Assembly: GCA_964407525.1 (NCBI GenBank)
Contig: CAYOWC010000020.1
Coordinates: 1-33,508, forward strand
DNA from: DUZB01 sp964407525
GTDB taxonomy: Bacteria > Desulfobacterota > DSM-4660 > Desulfatiglandales > Desulfatiglandaceae
Direction: 5' to 3'
Length of the DNA: 33,508 nt
In this document: one piece after another, positions 23,659-31,853 of the stretch
Position numbering within the stretch: the stretch's first letter is position 1
Layout: each line of letters begins with the position of its first letter
Translations under genes and position numbers: made by a program
The notes under the pieces: model-generated
Told to the model about the DNA's origin: nothing
Seen by the model: the letters and a program-made list of their open reading frames with translations, nothing else
Databases searched by the model: none

Positions 23659-24201
23659 TCATTCCCCTTCTTCACCGTTCTCTACCGTAAAATCTAAAAT
23701 GGGATAGGCTTCCATTATGTCCATAAGCCATTCCATCCCTTGTGTTCGATAATAATTCCAGAAGCTGGCATATCGATACCCCTTGAGCGAACTAACATCG
23801 CGTACCAGTCCGTGTTTTATGGGATTATTGTGAATGTAATTAAAATGTCTCCAGTAATCCCCTTCATCTCTTACACACCAGTCCCAGTAGTTTGACCACA
23901 GGCGACGACCTTTCTTTCCCTCTAATTGATTTATTTCGAATGAAAAACCGCGATGGATATCGCCAATGTACTTGGAAATTTCCGACCCCTCCCGATTGCG
24001 AAAAAGCAGATGATAATGATCTTTTAAGATAACCCAGGCAAAGAGCTTGATGCCATTTTCCCATGCAAAAACAAACATTTTCAACATCAGCTTGTCGCAC
24101 TTAAGGTCAGAGTCGAGAAGGAAGTCCTTATTTTGAATATGAGAAGTAACGAAGTAAATCTGGTTATCGGCATAAATGTGTCTGGGTTGGTGTCTTTTCA
24201 T
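23659..24201 (-). CDS. REP-associated tyrosine transposase (RAYT, Y1/IS200-like)
   Basis: A 180-residue single-domain Y1 transposase. The metal-binding HUH pair is His62-Tyr-His64 in KDHYHLLF, and the catalytic tyrosine is Tyr122 in NYIHNNPIKHGLV, both in the standard RAYT arrangement. These enzymes nick single-stranded DNA at small hairpins and are usually single-copy, sitting beside the palindromic repeats they are thought to spread. Array B lies 18 bases downstream and array C begins 12 bases upstream of its ATG, the arrangement expected if the 50-bp hairpin repeat is its substrate. The ribosome site is weak and comes from the sequence next to the repeat. No IS ends or target duplications were seen. 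Confidence 0.9.
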   Translation of the reverse strand: MKRHQPRHIYADNQIYFVTSHIQNKDFLLDSDLKCDKLMLKMFVFAWENGIKLFAWVILKDHYHLLFRNREGSEISKYIGDIHRGFSFEINQLEGKKGRRLWSNYWDWCVRDEGDYWRHFNYIHNNPIKHGLVRDVSSLKGYRYASFWNYYRTQGMEWLMDIMEAYPILDFTVENGEEGE

Positions 24202-24212
24202 GACAAAACCTG

Positions 24213-24434
24213 ATTCGGAATTCAGGCGTAAGCCTTTTATAAAACCTTTACAGGTGAAATCCTTATTCGGAATCCTGGCGTAAGCCTTTTATAAAACCTT
24301 GACAGGTAAAATCCAGATACGGAGTTAAGGTGTAAACCTTTTGTAAAATCTTGACAGATGAAATCCGCATACGGAGTTAAGGTGTAAACCTTTTATAAAA
24401 CCTTTACAGGTGAAATCCTTATTCGGAATCCTGG
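24213..24434. repeat. hairpin repeat array C: four units plus a partial fifth, period 52
   Basis: Units at 24213-24262, 24265-24314, 24317-24366 and 24369-24418, then 24421-24434 before the match ends. First stems are AGGC-GTAA-GCCT, GGC-GTAA-GCC, AAGGT-GTAA-ACCTT and again AAGGT-GTAA-ACCTT. Second stems are ACCT-TTAC-AGGT, ACCT-TGAC-AGGT, ATCT-TGAC-AGAT and ACCT-TTAC-AGGT. Links between units are two bases (TT, AG, GC, TT). All units in arrays A, B and C point the same way. Bases 24435-24573 beyond it, up to the hyuB stop, hold no recognised gene or site. Confidence 0.88.
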
Positions 24435-24573
24435 ACTCGACTGTTCGGCCTGTCCACAATGCCATTAAAAACTCCGGATAGGTCCATAAGCGATCTTTCC
24501 AACCAGGGGCATCTTTGACCACCAGTCGTGTAGCAAAGCAGGCGGGTATTCATTATTCGCTTTTTATCGCGTT

Positions 24574-26292
24574 TCACACAAGGGAAGCCCTCTTCTCCAC
24601 CGTACCCGCCACATCCACTTCCAAGGTCTCCGGGTCAACAACAACCCCATACTGATCCGCAGCAGCTTTCAAACTTACATACCCATCCACCACATCCTTT
24701 TGGACGAGTTCGGGATCACGCTCCAGGGGATTTCCATATCCCCCTCCACCGGGCGCGTCGAGGATCACCGTATCTCCCGGTTTCAAGTGAGTCAGCCCAT
24801 ACGGGTTTCCTTCCTTTCCATTGATAAGGAAACTGGCCTTTCGCCCGTCCTTCCCTTCAAAAAGTCCTTCTGCGGGATGCCTGTATCTCCCCGACTGCAT
24901 GGCAAGGCTTACCGGCGGAAGAGGCGCGTACTCATCGTCAGGGATTTTCAGGACTACTCTTCTTCCCAAACCCCCTTTCATCCTTCCCGGCCCGCCTGAA
25001 TCGGGAATGAGCTCTCTTTTCTCCACAATCAGGGGCGTATCACTTTCAAGAATCTCCACAGGTGTATTGGCCCCGTTGGCTGGAAAAATATAGACAAAAT
25101 TCCCATCGCCTTCGGAACTGGCTCCCATGCCGCCTCCCCTGATCCTTACGGAATGCCACGGTTTTCCATCCCTGTCCCTGCCATACAGGACATTCATGCA
25201 GGCAGGCGTTCCTCCGCTTCCCGCAATAACCCTGTCAGGCAGGGCATCGGCCATGGCCCTGTAAATAATTTCCGTGACGAAATGTCCCACCTGCATACGG
25301 GCGGCAACTGCGGCAGGAAATCTGCAGTTCACCACGCTCCCTTCAGGCGCTTCCAGTGAAATGGGTGTGGTTGCGCCATCATTATTCGGGATATCCGGGT
25401 CAAACATGCTCTTTAGCGCCATGAAAACATAGGCAAAAGTGAAATTGTAGACGACGTTACCGCCCCAGTCTACCTGGGACGAAGAACCAGTCATATCCAC
25501 GAGGATATCACTCCCTTTTACATGGACCGCCACTTTGAGAACAAGATCTTCTTTGCCTTCCGTCTGTTCCACAATGCCTTCAGCCTTATAGATCCCATCC
25601 GGAACCTTACTGATGGCCTCGCGCATGCTTTTTTCAGTCCTGGAAATGATCTCCTCTGCCAGGTCATCCAGGGTTTCCAATTCATATTCCCTGAGCATCT
25701 GGCAGATTTTTTCCGCACAGACATGATTTGCAGCGATCTGGGAACGGATGTCCCCAGTAACTTCATCGGGAGTTCTTACATTCCACCGGATCATTTCCAT
25801 GACCGAGTTATTCAAGACGCCTCCGTCGTACAATTTGACAAGAGGAATAAAAAGACCATCTTCAAATACATCGTGATTATCGGATGCTACCCGCCCTCCA
25901 ATATCTGAATGATGGAAAACACAGGCTGTAAATGCCACCAGTTTATCCCGATGAAAAATGGGGCTCATGACGCACACATCGTTAAGATGCCCAGCTAATG
26001 CCCAGGGGTCATTCGTAATAAATACATCACCGGGACGGTAGGTGTCCGTAGGAAGGCTCGTTACCAGATTCTTGACACCGATGGCCATGGCTCCGGACTG
26101 ACCGGGTGTGGCAAAGGAACCCTGAGCCAACTCCCTGCCGCGACTGTCCGTAAACATGCACGTGTAGTCGTGGGCATCCCTGAGCAGGCTGGAAAAGGCT
26201 GTGCGAGCCACGGCGCTATCAGCTTCATCAACAATGGAGGTCAACCTTCGCCACAATATTTCAATGGTTATGGGATCAAATGCCAGGGACAT
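24574..26292 (-). CDS. hyuB: hydantoinase B / oxoprolinase-type subunit
   Basis: About 572 residues, normal for HyuB. Family segments include ELAQGSFATPGQSGAM, FITNDPWALAGHLNDVCVM, HHSDIGGR, the glycine-rich RIRGGGMGASSEGDG, and the C-terminal DAPGGGGYGNPLERDP. HyuA and HyuB together hydrolyse cyclic imides or lactams (N-methylhydantoin, 5-oxoproline) with ATP; related pairs carboxylate ketones, but then a third small subunit is normal and none is seen. AAGGAG is seven bases before the ATG at 26292 and four before one at 26295. It should follow hyuA directly, but about 790 bases including a four-helix-bundle gene lie between them. Confidence 0.92.
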   Translation of the reverse strand: MSLAFDPITIEILWRRLTSIVDEADSAVARTAFSSLLRDAHDYTCMFTDSRGRELAQGSFATPGQSGAMAIGVKNLVTSLPTDTYRPGDVFITNDPWALAGHLNDVCVMSPIFHRDKLVAFTACVFHHSDIGGRVASDNHDVFEDGLFIPLVKLYDGGVLNNSVMEMIRWNVRTPDEVTGDIRSQIAANHVCAEKICQMLREYELETLDDLAEEIISRTEKSMREAISKVPDGIYKAEGIVEQTEGKEDLVLKVAVHVKGSDILVDMTGSSSQVDWGGNVVYNFTFAYVFMALKSMFDPDIPNNDGATTPISLEAPEGSVVNCRFPAAVAARMQVGHFVTEIIYRAMADALPDRVIAGSGGTPACMNVLYGRDRDGKPWHSVRIRGGGMGASSEGDGNFVYIFPANGANTPVEILESDTPLIVEKRELIPDSGGPGRMKGGLGRRVVLKIPDDEYAPLPPVSLAMQSGRYRHPAEGLFEGKDGRKASFLINGKEGNPYGLTHLKPGDTVILDAPGGGGYGNPLERDPELVQKDVVDGYVSLKAAADQYGVVVDPETLEVDVAGTVEKRASLV

Positions 26293-26360
26293 CATTAAAC
26301 TCCTTTAGCTCTTTCAATTTACGAAAAAATAGCGTTTCTTAGTCAATTACCGTAAAGAAC

Positions 26361-26391
26361 AGGTGTCGGGTGTCAGGTGTCAGGTGTCAGG
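26361..26391. repeat. AGGTGTC tandem tract (left boundary of the inserted cassette)
   Basis: Four 7-mers, AGGTGTC, GGGTGTC, AGGTGTC, AGGTGTC, then AGG. The stop codon of the four-helix-bundle gene (26387-26389) is made of this repeat. Confidence 0.8.
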
Positions 26392-26878
26392 AAGCTTCTT
26401 CAACGTTAACGATCCACCCCTGAATAAGCGGTTCATCGTTTACACCATACACTGACGATTCCTCTGCTAAATGCCAACGCCGTTCTCGCTCAGGAATTTT
26501 CCGCTCCAATGTTTTTTCCAACCCATTCAGCATACGAATGCACTCTTTGTAACGGCGTCGGAATTCTACATACATCTTTTCCGTGATGTATCCTTTGAGC
26601 TTCGCCATGAATAAGTGATGAATGGTTTCAGCTGCTTCACCTCTACCGCGATTCACCCCTTCGATTTTGTTTCGGATATGTCGGTCATCGTTTTTCTCAG
26701 CAAGTTGGGCAGGGGCACTATTTGAGGATCGCCTGACCTGGCTCCCTAACTCGTATTTTTCTTCTTGCGGCCATTTGTGCGTTAAATCACAGACATCAAT
26801 GTGCAATCGACATAACTTCCTGTAAACCTCAAGATCCTCAACATGCAAATAACTATTGGTAGTCACGGGTTCTCCCAC
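26387..26878 (-). CDS. four-helix-bundle protein (S23 / rRNA intervening-sequence protein family)
   Basis: A 163-residue protein. DLEVYRKLCRLHIDVCDLTH, then ELGSQVRRSSNSAPAQLAE, followed by helices LFMAKLKGYITEKMYVEFRR and IRMLNGLEKTLE, match the four-helix-bundle family first found in 23S rRNA intervening sequences. Such proteins are often carried by small repeat-bounded cassettes; their function is not established. It is about 40 residues longer than usual at the C terminus. The chosen GTG start and the TGA stop both fall within copies of the flanking 7-bp repeat, and an AGG six bases before the GTG also comes from the repeat. A start a few codons later is possible. It interrupts the hyuA-hyuB order and is probably an insertion. 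Confidence 0.8.
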   Translation of the reverse strand: MGEPVTTNSYLHVEDLEVYRKLCRLHIDVCDLTHKWPQEEKYELGSQVRRSSNSAPAQLAEKNDDRHIRNKIEGVNRGRGEAAETIHHLFMAKLKGYITEKMYVEFRRRYKECIRMLNGLEKTLERKIPERERRWHLAEESSVYGVNDEPLIQGWIVNVEEAS

Positions 26879-26893
26879 CTGACACCTGACACC
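26876..26893. repeat. AGGTGTC tandem tract, inner right copy (inverted)
   Basis: CACCT-GACACCT-GACACC, the inverse of the left tract, spans the GTG start of the four-helix-bundle gene. Confidence 0.75.
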
Positions 26894-27024
26894 CCGTGTG
26901 AAACCTATTTGAGATTTCAGGCTTCAGGATTTGTTTCATTCGAATGCCTTGCCTTACCTGAAACTTCCTTTGGTTTGCAGTTACCCGGTCACTGTTTTTA
27001 GCTGCCGCGTTCTGAGCATTGGCC

Positions 27025-27058
27025 GACACTGACACCTGACACCTGACACCTGACACCT
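27025..27058. repeat. AGGTGTC tandem tract, outer right boundary (inverted)
   Basis: An imperfect unit and then four exact GACACCT units, the reverse complement of the left tract. With it, this tract encloses a block of about 700 bases. Between 26894 and 27024 no gene is recognised; a minus-strand frame there is a low-quality translation of the repeat. Confidence 0.8.
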
Positions 27059-27086
27059 TCTTCCGTTAGGAGCCATTCATAGAAAA

Positions 27087-29174
27087 CTAACGAAGGTCGA
27101 TCCACAAGAATCCATATTCATCCACCGTAACCGAAGCATCTTCCCCCACGATAACTGTCGATTCCCTTTCTTCGATAATTGCAGGACCTCGGAATTCGGC
27201 TCCTTTGAACAATTTGTAGCGATCATAGATAGTATGCGGAATGAAATCTTTTACAATCCCTGAATACGCCGGCCGTTGTCCTTTTATGGCATCCGACAAG
27301 GAAAAGACCCCGTCTTTAAGCCTGGGTAGGTTCAACAGTCGTTCCGGAAGCCCTGCCCTTACCTTGAAATTAATAAATTCCACAGCAGAATCCGGATAGG
27401 TCCTTCCATACATTTTCTCATAGATTTCATCGAAGCGTTTTCGAATTTCCACTTTTTCCAACATGGCAAAATCACCGTTCGGCACAGGCACATTGGTTTC
27501 AGATCCTTGCCCCACAAAGCGCATATCCACAGACCGTTCGTATTGAATATCCGGATCTTCCCCTTTTTTTTCAAGAGCCTTTGCCCCTTCGACCTCCATG
27601 TTCTTAAAAATCTTTTCCATGGCATCGAAGTCAGCCGTTATGAGGGCGGATTTATGGCTCCTGACAAGGTCGAACGCCCTTGGCGCCGTAAAAAAGCCTA
27701 AGGCCGATCCAACACCGGCATTGGGAGGAACAATCAATCTTTCAGCACCAAGCTTCTTGGCCAGACCGTAAGCATGAACCGGACCGGCGCCCCCGAATGC
27801 GATTACCGTCACCAGACTGGGATTGCCCCCTTTTTCTGCTATATGCGTTTTGGCCGCACCCGCCATCGTCTCGTTGATCAGGTCGTGGATGCCCCATACC
27901 GCATCGATATAGGGAACCTCTAAAGGGCCCGCAATCTTTTCTTCGATACCTTTTTTGGCAGCCTCTTTGTTGAGCGGCATTTCCCCGCCAAGAAAGTAGT
28001 TCTCGTCGAGATATCCCAATAGCAGGTCAGCGTCCGTAACCGCCGGGTCCATACCTCCACGGTCATAACAGATCGGTCCCGGTTCAGCGCTTGAACTTTC
28101 GGGTCCCACCTGCAGGGTCCCCATCTTGCTCACGTGGGCAATACTTCCGCCCCCCGCACCGATCTCCATGAGATCCACTACAGGGACCTGTATGGTCAGG
28201 CCACTTCCTTTCATAAACCGCTGCACTCGACCCACCTCAAAGGTGGGAACTACCCCGGCTACACCGTCTTGAATAAGACACGACTTGGCGGTTGTTCCTC
28301 CCATATCAAAACAGAAGATTTCAGGAATATCAAAAAGCTTTCCGTAATACTGGCCCGAAATGACAGCGGCGGTAGGTCCCGACTCGATAATTCTCACGGG
28401 GAACTCGGCCGCCGTTTCGATAGAAGTAATCCCTCCACTCGACAGCATGATAAAGAGTTTCCCTTTTGAACCAAGGGATTCCAGCCTTTTCGCCAGCTTC
28501 CTCAGATACCTGCCGGTCAAAGGCTTTACATAGGCGTTGGTAACCGTCGTGCTGGTCCTTTCATACTCCCGGATCTGGGGAAGGACTTCGTAGGAAATGG
28601 ACACGGGGATGTGAGGAGCTTCCTTTTCAATAATCTCTTTGATGAGCCGTTCGTGATCGGGGTATTCAAAAGAGTTGAGCAGGCAGACCGCGATGGATTC
28701 CACACCCAGTGAAATCATCTTACGAACCACTTTAACGGCCTCACTTTTCTCCAGCGCTTTTAAAACGGATCCGTCACTCCTGACCCTTTCATTTACTTCC
28801 AGCCGGAGTTGCCTGGGGATCAAAGGCTTTGGGAATTCCGCAAAAACATCGTATGGCGCATACCGGATCTCTCTTCCAAGCTCAAGCACATCCCGGAAGC
28901 CTTTTGTAGTAATGAGGCCTGTTCGAGCACCTTTTCTCTCTATAATGGAATTGATGACCAGGGTGGTCCCGTGGATGACCTCATCCAGTTCTTGTACAAA
29001 GCCGGGCAGGTTTTCCTCCAATTGCCGAATGCCCTGTTCCACCGCGTCTGATGGGTCTCCAGGGGTGGTCAGGCATTTGTTGATCCTTATTTCGCCCGTC
29101 TGGTCGTTAAGCAGTACGAAATCGGTAAATGTGCCCCCGATATCGCACCCCAACCGATACACTTTTTCAGACAT
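27087..29174 (-). CDS. hyuA: hydantoinase A / oxoprolinase-type subunit
   Basis: About 695 residues, full length. The ASKHA ATP-binding core shows GCDIGGTFTDFVLL, GTTLVINSIIERKG, CFDMGGTTAKS, IGAGGGSIAHV and AFGGAGPVHAYGLA. This subunit binds and uses ATP to phosphorylate or activate the ring amide that HyuB helps open. The frame continues to 29195, but the ATG at 29174 has AGGAG five bases before it. It follows the molybdopterin subunit gene after about 140 bases and precedes the inserted cassette and hyuB, all on the same strand. Placement after a molybdenum hydroxylase suggests a route in which a nitrogen heterocycle is first hydroxylated to a cyclic amide and then opened. The substrate is unknown. 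Confidence 0.93.
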   Translation of the reverse strand: MSEKVYRLGCDIGGTFTDFVLLNDQTGEIRINKCLTTPGDPSDAVEQGIRQLEENLPGFVQELDEVIHGTTLVINSIIERKGARTGLITTKGFRDVLELGREIRYAPYDVFAEFPKPLIPRQLRLEVNERVRSDGSVLKALEKSEAVKVVRKMISLGVESIAVCLLNSFEYPDHERLIKEIIEKEAPHIPVSISYEVLPQIREYERTSTTVTNAYVKPLTGRYLRKLAKRLESLGSKGKLFIMLSSGGITSIETAAEFPVRIIESGPTAAVISGQYYGKLFDIPEIFCFDMGGTTAKSCLIQDGVAGVVPTFEVGRVQRFMKGSGLTIQVPVVDLMEIGAGGGSIAHVSKMGTLQVGPESSSAEPGPICYDRGGMDPAVTDADLLLGYLDENYFLGGEMPLNKEAAKKGIEEKIAGPLEVPYIDAVWGIHDLINETMAGAAKTHIAEKGGNPSLVTVIAFGGAGPVHAYGLAKKLGAERLIVPPNAGVGSALGFFTAPRAFDLVRSHKSALITADFDAMEKIFKNMEVEGAKALEKKGEDPDIQYERSVDMRFVGQGSETNVPVPNGDFAMLEKVEIRKRFDEIYEKMYGRTYPDSAVEFINFKVRAGLPERLLNLPRLKDGVFSLSDAIKGQRPAYSGIVKDFIPHTIYDRYKLFKGAEFRGPAIIEERESTVIVGEDASVTVDEYGFLWIDLR

Positions 29175-29217
29175 ACATTCTCCTAACCTGGCCAAACCAG
29201 AGCCAAAAAATATCTCG

Positions 29218-29240
29218 CGCAGAGACGCAGAGGCGCAAAG
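29218..29240. repeat. short tandem tract, period 8 (CGCAGAGA type)
   Basis: CGCAGAGA, CGCAGAGG and CGCAAAG lie in the gap between hyuA and the molybdopterin-subunit gene. Confidence 0.5.
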
Positions 29241-29315
29241 TTTTCTAACCCTTTAAAATCCATTAAATCAGATGCTGCAGTGAAGAAGGTCTCTTGGTGG
29301 AATGTTTTTACTAAC

Positions 29316-31733
29316 CTACATTTCCCCCTTCTTCTCTTCAAGGGCCGCCAATATTTTCTCTGGAGTAATGGGAAGATCCCTTATTCGAATTCCGATGGCG
29401 TTATACACGGCGTTGGCAATGGCCGGCGCGGTTGGAACCAGACCTGGCTCACCCACTCCTTTCGCGCCAAACGGCCCATAACCATCCTGGGTTTCAATGC
29501 ATTCAATCTCGATGGGAAAATCCAGATCCGGGGCTGACAGGATTTTGTAATCCAGGAAATTCGGGTTCAGGTTTTTTCCCCTGTCCGTTTTATACTCTTC
29601 AGAAAGGGCATATCCGATCCCCTGTACCAGGCCGCCGTAGATCTGGCCCTTGATGGTTTGCTGGTTCAAGACCTGTCCCACATCATGGGCAGCTACAAGG
29701 TGCAAAATCTTCACCACCCCGGTTTCGAGATCCACCGCAACTTCCACCCCCTGTACACCGAAGATATAGGTGCAGGACATATTGCCGCGTCCCGTTCTTG
29801 CATCCAGCATTTCGTTAGGAGGATCGTAAAAGGCCTCCTCCACCACCATATTTCCCTGTTCCTTGTAATGAGCTGCCCTGAGAATTTCTTCCAATGTTAC
29901 CTGCAGCAGGGGGTTTTCAGGTTCCTCTTTGAGGAAAACCGTGTTGTCTTTCAGATCAAATTCAGAAGGATCAACAATTTTTTCAAAATTCAGATCAGGG
30001 ATTTCAAAATCGGGGTCTTTTCTCTTTTTCTTTTTCATGTGGGATTTCACACGGGTCATAAAGTGCTCAGAGGCCATATCAAAAACTTTGGCCTTGACCT
30101 TTTGCGAAACCATGATGGCCGCGTTGCAGGCGGTAAAGGCACCCCTGCTCGCATGGGTTCCCACATCCCACGGACAGATGGCCGTATCTCCTGATACAAT
30201 GGTAACCCGATCAGCCGTAACGCCGAGAGATTCAGCCGCAGCGAGAGAAAGGGCCGAATTAAACCCCTGGCCCATTTCTACGCCGCCGGTTACCACGGAA
30301 ACATTCCCGAAATCATCCAGTTTCATAATGATGCCTGACCCATCCGACCGGTAGACCCTGCCGGACCCACCCACGTGAAACAGGGATGCCATCCCAACGC
30401 CGGTAGCCAGGTTTTTATCCTTCGGATTTCCCCCCGTCGCTGATCGCTTTTCTTTCCATTGGAGCTTCTGACCAACGGTTTCGAGGCATTCCTTGAAACC
30501 GCACGAAGATATCTTCAGCCCCATGGGGGTCGTTTCGTTGGGAATATTCCGATTGATCATTCTGAAATCGTATGGATCAATCCCGGCCTCGCCGGCCAGA
30601 TCATCCATATTGCTTTCCATGGCCCATGCTGCCTGGGGATTCCCGTACCCCCGCATAGCCTGGCAGTAGGTGTTGTTGGTATAAACGATCTTTGTTTTGT
30701 AAAATACATTAGGAACTCTGTAGATAGACGATATGGGCACCATCATGACGCTCGGGGTTGTTGCCCCCCAGGACGTATAGGCACCGTTATCGAGAATCAT
30801 TCTTATGTCTCTAAACAACATCCTTCCGTCCTTGTCGCACCCCTGGATAATATGGGTTCTCGTAGGTTGCCTTGGCGACAGGGCGGTAAATTCCTCTTCT
30901 CGATTCAAGACAATCTTGACAGGTTTGCCGGTTTGAAAAGCCAGAAGGATCGAAATAAATTCATACCCGTGCGTATCAAGACCCGTTCCAAAAGAACCAC
31001 CAAGCACAGGGACAATAACTCTCGAATTCTTTCCTTTTAGCCCCATGGCCCGCAAGGCCTCATTGAAATCATTCTGGGCTAAAAACGGAATCTGGGTCTT
31101 GGTGTGAATAACCAGATTATTCTGAAGATCGAATTCGGCAATACATCCTGCAGTGCCCAGGCAGGATTGCTGAATGAGCGGTGTTTGATAGAAACCCTCA
31201 GCCATATAGGCCGCCTGCTCCTTTGCCTTCTCCACATCCCCCGTAACGAATTTCCACGGCACGGGCACGATATTATCTTCTTTGGGACGTCCCCTGGGGT
31301 CGGTGTCATGAATGATGGGCGCCCCTTCCTGAAGGGCCTCCTCAGGATCAAAGACACCGGGCAACTCCTCATATTCGACCTTGATCAGATCAATGGCTTC
31401 CTGGGCAATTTCAGGATCAATGGCGGCAACCGCAGCGACTTCATCCCGAAATTGCCGCACCTTTCCTTTTTTAAGGGCCACATTGTCCTTGATAAAACCC
31501 ACTCGGATTTCCGGGGTGTTGTACCCGGTAATGACCGCACGCACGCCGGGCAGCTTTTCCGCCTTCGATGTATCAATATGTTTTATTTTTGCGTGGGCAT
31601 ATTCGCTGAATTTGATCTTTCCATAAAGCATCCCAGGTCTTTCAAGATCGTGAATATAGACTGCCTTTCCCGCAGCCTTGTCAGGCGAATCAGGCCTGGG
31701 AGAGTCGCTGCCGATAAAATTAAACTGGGTCAT
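29316..31733 (-). CDS. xanthine dehydrogenase family, molybdopterin-binding subunit
   Basis: About 805 residues. N-terminal text SPRPDSPDKAAGKAVYIHDL and MLYGKIKFSEYAHAKI mark the a/b hammerhead domain. The cofactor and active-site parts include GGSFGTGLDTHGYE, MRGYGNPQAAWAME, EMGQGFNSAL, and the C-terminal FGAKGVGEPGLVP, whose Glu762 is the conserved catalytic base of this enzyme family. The reaction class is hydroxylation of a carbon next to ring nitrogen, with the oxygen from water. The ATG at 31733 has AGGTG five bases before it; an upstream ATG at 31760 lies within a TAGCNNN tandem repeat and is unlikely. Electrons pass to the Fe-S and FAD domains encoded by the preceding gene. Xanthine itself is not proven as substrate. 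Confidence 0.93.
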   Translation of the reverse strand: MTQFNFIGSDSPRPDSPDKAAGKAVYIHDLERPGMLYGKIKFSEYAHAKIKHIDTSKAEKLPGVRAVITGYNTPEIRVGFIKDNVALKKGKVRQFRDEVAAVAAIDPEIAQEAIDLIKVEYEELPGVFDPEEALQEGAPIIHDTDPRGRPKEDNIVPVPWKFVTGDVEKAKEQAAYMAEGFYQTPLIQQSCLGTAGCIAEFDLQNNLVIHTKTQIPFLAQNDFNEALRAMGLKGKNSRVIVPVLGGSFGTGLDTHGYEFISILLAFQTGKPVKIVLNREEEFTALSPRQPTRTHIIQGCDKDGRMLFRDIRMILDNGAYTSWGATTPSVMMVPISSIYRVPNVFYKTKIVYTNNTYCQAMRGYGNPQAAWAMESNMDDLAGEAGIDPYDFRMINRNIPNETTPMGLKISSCGFKECLETVGQKLQWKEKRSATGGNPKDKNLATGVGMASLFHVGGSGRVYRSDGSGIIMKLDDFGNVSVVTGGVEMGQGFNSALSLAAAESLGVTADRVTIVSGDTAICPWDVGTHASRGAFTACNAAIMVSQKVKAKVFDMASEHFMTRVKSHMKKKKRKDPDFEIPDLNFEKIVDPSEFDLKDNTVFLKEEPENPLLQVTLEEILRAAHYKEQGNMVVEEAFYDPPNEMLDARTGRGNMSCTYIFGVQGVEVAVDLETGVVKILHLVAAHDVGQVLNQQTIKGQIYGGLVQGIGYALSEEYKTDRGKNLNPNFLDYKILSAPDLDFPIEIECIETQDGYGPFGAKGVGEPGLVPTAPAIANAVYNAIGIRIRDLPITPEKILAALEEKKGEM

Positions 31734-31746
31734 CTTTACACCTATA

Positions 31747-31781
31747 TAGCTTTTAGCCATTAGCGGTTAGCTCTTAGCCTG
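31747..31781. repeat. short tandem tract, period 7 (TAGCNNN x5)
   Basis: TAGCTTT, TAGCCAT, TAGCGGT, TAGCTCT and TAGCCTG in register. This is the inverted family of the tract at 94-114. Confidence 0.6.
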
Positions 31782-31813
31782 GTCCCCATGCTCCAGGGAA
31801 CATGAATACTCAG

Positions 31814-31853
31814 CCTCTAACGTTCTAATCCTCTAACCTTCTCAACCTCTTTC
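31814..31853. repeat. short tandem tract, period 8 (CCTCTAAC type)
   Basis: CCTCTAAC, GTTCTAAT, CCTCTAAC, CTTCTCAA and CCTCTTTC. The tract runs into the 3' end of the FAD/Fe-S gene and supplies its stop codon. Confidence 0.55.

Noticed and set aside
24213..24434. CRISPR-like array because of regular spacing
   Set aside because: Units are 50 bp joined by only two bases, so there are no spacers, and no cas genes are nearby.
24325..24522. Minus-strand 65-codon frame upstream of the RAYT gene
   Set aside because: Its second half is translated hairpin repeat, and no ribosome site or homology is evident.
26853..27056. Minus-strand 67-codon frame beginning MSGVRCQVS
   Set aside because: It is mostly a translation of the AGGTGTC repeat and overlaps the four-helix-bundle start.
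26292..27087. Acetone or acetophenone carboxylase
   Set aside because: HyuA/HyuB similarity would allow it, but the extra small subunit is absent and the neighbours are a molybdenum hydroxylase.
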